The notes under the pieces were generated by a model. That model was given only the letters and a program-made list of their open reading frames with translations. It searched no databases and was not told the DNA's origin. Shown here one piece after another: positions 58,584-64,000 of a stretch of 64,000 nt of DNA. The stretch is from Corylus avellana (lineage: Eukaryota > Streptophyta > Magnoliopsida > Fagales > Betulaceae): positions 34,552,060-34,616,059 of the forward strand of contig NC_081541.1 in the NCBI RefSeq assembly GCF_901000735.1, given 5' to 3'. The position numbers and the translations under genes were made by a program. The first letter of the stretch is position 1. Every line of letters starts with the position of its first letter.

Positions 58584-61500
58584 GTATATATGATGTATGC
58601 TGACCAAAAAAGTCATGCTTTTCTTGTTTTTTCAATTTGCCTGAAAGTGAATGTAGTTCTTGTTACATCATTGGAGGTGGTTATCTTATCACCAATACGA
58701 TGAATGTGATTCATTTCTTATCCTGTGCTGATAATATTTGATATGCCTCTTGAAATAACTTAGTGAATTTACTTAACTTAGGGATCCTTTACTCTGTATG
58801 GTTCCACTGTACTAGTGTTGTCGTCCCTTGGCTTTTTCATAAAAATCCTTTGCCTTTTCATACAAAAAAATAAAAAGAAAAATAAAAAAAGAATTTAAAT
58901 GGTTGAGAATTTTGTTTCTTTGATTAACACATAAAACTGCAACTCTTGCACGCACCAGAGTTCTTATAGTAATATCTAAAATATCTCTTTTGTGTCAGTA
59001 AAGCATTAGCAACCAATAACAAGTGATGGTGCCACACGCACACACATACACCGGAGAGATTGTGCCCGATGGTTTAGGCCATTAAGATGATCTAAAAGAC
59101 TATAACATTAGCTGACAAGTGACTTATATGGATACCAGGATTCCTTCTGTTGTCTATTTGCATTTTTGTTGTGGGCATCTCTTCTTTTTTTACTTATAAA
59201 TAAAAGCTGAGGTGCTGGATGCCCATTCCGGTATCCTAAATGGTTTAATATATTCAGAATTCCAGTGTTTATTAACAAATGTATTCAGGTCTTTTATTTA
59301 TTCAAACAGTAATCTCTTAAGTTGATCCGCCCCTTTTTTTTTTTTTTTTTTTTTTTTTTAATTACTTTTTCATACTGTTATTGTTGGTACTGACTCTGTA
59401 ATATTTTAAATTTTCATTTACTGCTTTTATAATTTGCATATTCATGGTTATTTATTCTATTAGGGGGCAAATTGTCAATTGAATTATATAAGGAAGAACA
59501 TTACAATCATAGTGTACATGATTAGAGAGATTCTGCTATGAACATTCAAAATATAAGGAAGAAACATGCCAAGTAAGCCTGCAGCTCGGATCTTCCATTA
59601 GCCAGCCAAAATCAATGTCACGCTAAATTCAAAGGCAGATGTTTATTATCTGATAATGTTTGGTATGAAAGTAATAGTAGTTGCACATCTATGTGTTTGT
59701 ATGCATAGGTAGAGACGAGCTAGGCGTATGTAGAATGCGTGCATATTACATGCAGGCTGCATTGTTCCTCATTGACTAAATGGTTTATGTGGCAGGTATC
59801 TCTTCTTCCAGCTATCATCATGAAGACCCTCCTCTTATCCAAAAAAATGCTGAAAGAAGGTTTATTGGTGCCTTGTTCTTGTTTTATGCTATCTGAGTGC
59901 GGAAGATCTAAAATATCAAAGCAAAGCATTGTGATACTCTTTTGTGGTGTTCTGTAATGCTAAGACTGAGGATTCAAGAATCAAGGATGCAGGCTTTATC
60001 TTTACAGTTTCAGACTAGGCTTAGATGCTGGAAAAAAAATTATAGCACTCGTGTTGTAATTTTTTCAGTGGTTCATTTTCTCTCTCCTTATAAAAAAACT
60101 TTAAACTTGATCTTGACTATTGAAAAAACTACAGCACCTATGCTACTTCAGCCAAATTCGCCATTGCTTACGTTTTTATGGGAGAGCTGCAAAGGGTGGG
60201 CAAGACTTGCAGTCTTGTGGAAAGGGCTAGTTCACATATAGTTGTAATTTTATGAGATTTTTATTGAGGATGTAATGAATGATATGTACTTTCATGACAT
60301 TTTTGATATATACATTACCTATCATTCCACATTCCACATTTCAGAGACTTTCACACACTAATCAATCATCTATATATCTACTTGCACCTACCTTTCCATA
60401 GCCAAACCAATTAGTCCTCACTTCCTTTGCTCTCAAATCCCTTACTTTCTTCACCCTTTTCATTTGTGATCTTCGCCATCTTTCTGAAAGATATGTACTT
60501 TCATGGTTTGATGATAATTATAATGTAATGATATAACTCTGAGATAGCTAGGTGATTTGTTTTGAATAGTTCAAGTAGCTAAAAGCCTAAAACATAAGTG
60601 AGTTTTATTTATAGTATTACTTAACAAATGAATATGGGTGATTTTATTCATTTTGTCGTGATATAATAAGGTAAACTGATTTTTCGAATTAAATTTTCTT
60701 GAATTAGATATAGATACCATAATCATGGTGATATTTTGAAAGAAGTATAATGTTATTTTTTATATTCATATCACACCTATTGACATTACTCTTGAAAGAA
60801 ACACATGAAGATTATTACCATATTTTTGTTACTCTTTTGTTTCCCATTTGGTTTTATTATTTCAAAACAAAAACATTAAAAAACAAACAAATCAAAATAC
60901 AAAATGTTAACAAAACACTTCAAACTATTTTTACCTTTTATATTGGTCTGGGGTGGCCGAAGATAGGGGGCGGCTAGCCCCCCTTGTTATTTTTTATTTG
61001 ATTTTAATTTTATTTTTTTTTAAAAAAATTAATTAACATTTTATTATTTAATTTAAGTGGGCTGTTGGCCAAAATTGAAAATTAGAGAAATTCCAATTCT
61101 CCCAATAATGGGAGGGGATCCTGATTTGGGACTACTAGGGTTTGTCGTATGGATTGGGATTCTTGACAATGCTGCCAAAATTGCTCATCAGCTTTTTCTC
61201 AAATTCTGGCCATCCAATATCATCCAACAGCCACAATTTCGCCACGTGTCCCAACTAAAGATAAATAATAAAATATTATTTATATTTAAAAAAATATATA
61301 TAAAACAAAATATTAAAATATTAAAATTAAAAATTAAAAAAATTGGGGTGGCCGACCACCCCAACCGGCTCCTGGGGCATATTAAAAATTAAAAAAATTG
61401 AGGTGGCCGACCACTCCAATTGAGCTCCACCACCCCCAGGGGCCGGTTGGGAGTGGCCGAAACACCCTCAATGGCCAAATTTTAGGTTTTGGCCATGGGG

Positions 61501-62240
61501 GGTGGCCGAACCACCTCCTATGGCCACAGGGGGTGGCTTCAGCCACCCCCATGGCCTTAGGGGATGGTTTGGCCACCCCTAACTGGCTCATAGCTTAGTT
61601 GGGGTGGCCGGCCACCCAATTTTTTTAATTTTTAATTTTAATATTTTATTTTATAATTTTATTTTTAAAATAAATAATATTTTATTAGTAGCGGAATATG
61701 TGAAAAAATTATAACAATTGAATGATATTAGATGACCAAAATGGACAATTTTGGCGTATCGCTCCTGATCCCTGTCGTATAGCAGAACTATTGGAAAACT
61801 TGTCCGATCTCCATACGTACAAGTAGAATTGAAGTAGAAGGATACAAATTTGTAGTTAGGTTGCTGAAAAGTAGCGAAACCCAAAACCTAAGTAGTCTGG
61901 AGTAGGTTTACAAAAAAACAAAAAGTAGTAGTCTGAAGTAGATGTCCAAGGTGCCGGAGCAGGTAGGGTATCCCCACTCCTCTTTCGCCCCGTAGTATGC
62001 CTATGGCCCTGTAACGGTACTGTTTTAAGGTGGGTACTGTAATCTTTTTTAGGAATAAATGTTTGATTGATTTTAGTGAAAATATTTTATGAGAAAAAGT
62101 AAAAAAATATATTTTATATAAAAAAATGTAAAAAATTTATTTTGTAGTGATTTTTTAATTTAAATAATAATAATAAAAATAATTAATGTAATATAAAAAA
62201 TAGAGATGTGGGGATTAATTTGAAGGCTAAAAAGTTTTTC
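58584..62240. other. Intergenic region between MED32 and NUS1
   Basis: The first few hundred bases are the MED32 3'UTR. Short open frames at 59.7-60.2 kb do not resemble known proteins. A long poly-T (about 59334-59360) and AT-rich DNA suggest retroelement debris. A first GGCC-rich patch (60952-61000) precedes the foldback element. Confidence 0.55.
61140..61800. mobile_element. GGCC-rich foldback element
   Basis: Arms at about 61140-61380 and 61605-61800 are inverted. Shared words, allowing C-to-T changes, include GCCAAAATTG, GG-CATC-AATATCAT-CAA, TAATAAAATATTATTTAT and TTAAAATTAAAAATTAAAAA running into TTGGGGTGGCCGACC. The core (61340-61615) is a series of nested GGGTGGCC/GGCCACCC palindromes. 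No transposase and no clear target duplication were found. The right arm looks more deaminated than the left. Confidence 0.65.
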
Positions 62241-62719
62241 TTTTTGGGTTGAGGGAGGCGTTCCAGGCGCTTTGGCAAACACACCCAAAACTGCTCGGCC
62301 TCACACCATGTGTGGGAGACATTTTCACAGAGCTCACCAACCCGAGTGAGATTCTTCGCAGAAGTACTCAAGGTAAGCTTCAAAGCTCCAACCCATTTGG
62401 GCTGGGCTTCCCAGGACAAAATCTGTTATGTAACAGGCACAAGTGATTGCAAATTTCCCCAAATTTTCTGCTCCGTTTGAATCTGTTGTATTTATTTTTC
62501 TGGGTTTTTAAGATTCAATGTTTCTGATTATTGTGGATATTTTTCTTTCTACAATTGGCTGGTTTTCGCACATCTGAAAAATACTCTCTTTAAATTTCTT
62601 TTGCGTATGGTTCTTTGTTATTCCGAGATAGCTGTGTTTTGTATATGTACGTTCCTTTACCATTTGGGAACTTTAGTTTGATGGGTTTATTTTTATTTTC
62701 TTATAGAGTTTTCAGACTG

Positions 62720-63722
62720 ATGGAGTTTGGAGAAGAAATTCGGAAGGCTAAACATTCCATTGCTCAAGTAAGTGGCTAAGAGCATGAACTTCTTGTTTAG
62801 TGTTATTTATTTACTGGGTAATTTGTTTTTACTATAATTCGCTTCAGCCACGTGGTTCAGTGAGTTTATGGGGTGTGATGAATTTTCCTTGATATATTTT
62901 ATGAGGAAACGGACTTAAGCAGTGGATCGGAACCCTTGAAAAAAGCATGTGATTGCAAAAATTTCAAGAGGTGTTAAGGTCCGTTTGATTTAAAAAATAA
63001 CGTTTTCTAAACTTGCAATTGGAAAAAGAGGAGTATAATAAGCTCTTATTTTGCTCCACAAAGCAAGCTCTTTAAGTTTGATTTATTAACTTTTTATAAC
63101 TTTTGTGGATCTGAAAATGCGACTTTTTGTGCTTCTTTAAGAGGTTATAAATTGTAATATTGTTGGGCCATCTATGGTGAAGGAAGACTTTGCTGATTGA
63201 TACTCATGATTCAGGTCATGGGCTTTCCTTTGAACTTAAATATGTTCATTCTGGATTTTTTGGGTGCTGCAGATTGGCAATTTTGGACTTCTACTCTTAT
63301 GGTGTATTCTTCATTTTCTTGTCAACGTATGGTACTTTCTGCTGGAAATAGTTCATGCGGTTGAAGGTTACTTTATCTCTAGCGGACTACTGAAGAAGTA
63401 CGAAGCCCTTAATTTAGGAAAGCTCCGGTACCTGGCTATTGTGGTAGGAAGTGAAGAAGCTTACCAAACTTCAGAGATCACTAAACTTTTACAGTGGCTG
63501 GAAACTATTGGCGTGAAGCATGTATGCCTTTATGACACGGAAGGTGAGACACATAAGTTTAACAAGGTGGAAGTTCTACAATTGCTGTGTAATAATGTAA
63601 AGGCGTGCATGCAACTCTTGTTTTGTAAATGATGCATTTTTAAACATTTTGATGCTATAGGAGTATTAAAGAAATCAAAAGAAGCCATCTTGGAGAAGAT
63701 GAACAATGCAACAGTATTTCAG
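62720..63722 (+). CDS. NUS1/LEW1 (Nogo-B receptor-like cis-prenyltransferase subunit), 5' part
   Basis: The accessory subunit of the dehydrodolichyl diphosphate synthase complex in the ER, needed for dolichol and hence protein glycosylation. Visible coding exons are 62720-62767 (MEFGEEIRKAKHSIAQ), 63273-63543 and 63661-63722, with GT-AG borders and matching phases. An N-terminal membrane helix (about residues 19-40, FGLLLLWCILHFLVN) is followed by KLRYLAIVVGSEEA, ITKLLQWLETIGVKHVCLYD and GVLKKSKEAILEKM, which are typical of plant NUS1. A non-coding first exon ending at 62372 (CTCAAG|GTAAGC) is likely. The gene runs past the right edge, so the C-terminal half is not seen. Confidence 0.92.
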
Positions 63723-64000
63723 GTACTATCTTTCTATCTGTACAATAAAGTTACACTTATGTCCCCAGTTTACCACCATTCATTGATGGAAGTTACTAAC
63801 CAATGAAGGGGCTGTTCAGCTCATATGTTAATACGATTATAGGTGTAACAAAAACCCATTATTGTACTATACCAGCAAATCGACTTTTCTTGTCATATAA
63901 AACTTCATTTAAAAAAGCTTACTACAGGAACAATGTGGGTAACTTGTACAGTCTCATTAGGATAAATTTAACATAATAGTTGATGTAAAAGTCTTTATAT

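Noticed and set aside
59739..60241. Small open frames between MED32 and NUS1
   Set aside because: They match no known family, have no convincing splice context or start, and are of a length expected by chance in this DNA.
61340..61615. A CRISPR-like array of short GGCC repeats
   Set aside because: The repeats are nested palindromes without regular spacers inside a foldback element of a plant genome.

Overview
The window is nuclear DNA of a flowering plant, most likely a woody eudicot. Genes are split by GT-AG introns and spaced kilobases apart in AT-rich DNA full of LINE, SINE, MULE and foldback-element remnants. The proteins are plant families: polyol transporters, PI4K-alpha 1, MED32 and a DUF7086 protein. 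A rosid tree is a reasonable guess; I cannot name the species.

Layout, left to right. 1-6.1 kb: AT-rich intergenic DNA. 6.25-9.0 kb (+) and 13.2-15.8 kb (+): two tandem polyol/monosaccharide H+ symporter genes of three exons each (528 and 526 aa). A decayed copy of the last exon of the neighbouring RPC8 gene lies between them, so the duplicated block was larger than the transporter alone. 16.6-25.3 kb (-): RPC8, the Rpb7-like subunit of RNA polymerase III (201 aa, seven coding exons), with a 5'-truncated LINE in one intron and a SINE in another. 25.4-26.3 kb: an 851-bp Mutator-like element with long inverted ends, a perfect 9-bp target duplication and a captured receptor-kinase fragment (Pack-MULE type), sitting just upstream of RPC8.

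26583-26682 is a gap of exactly 100 N. The 3.6 kb before it (23025-26582) reappears after it (26683-30397), almost base for base. The repeat stops exactly at the gap edges, so I read it as an unmerged overlap of two contigs or haplotypes rather than a real duplication. The second set of RPC8 5' exons is then probably an artefact.

31.4-49.0 kb (-): PI4KA1, phosphatidylinositol 4-kinase alpha 1, with 26 coding exons that join in frame to 2038 codons. Its introns hold LINE and SINE insertions, several with clear target duplications. 52.1-53.7 kb (-): a single-exon DUF7086 protein with nine 27-residue proline-rich repeats and EAR-like motifs. 54-57 kb: a 363-bp MITE, a second 100-N gap and minisatellite-like DNA. 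56.4-58.6 kb (+): MED32, a Mediator subunit, with a LINE in its 5'UTR intron. 58.6-62.2 kb: intergenic DNA with a GGCC-rich foldback element. 62.2 kb to the right edge (+): the 5' part of NUS1/LEW1, a subunit of cis-prenyltransferase for dolichol synthesis.

The genes do not form one pathway. RPC8 and MED32 belong to transcription machinery, PI4KA1 makes PI4P, NUS1 serves dolichol synthesis and the transporters move sugar alcohols. I found no new multi-gene system. The most notable signals are structural: the Pack-MULE, the hidden RPC8 pseudo-exon, the probable false duplication, and several foldback elements.
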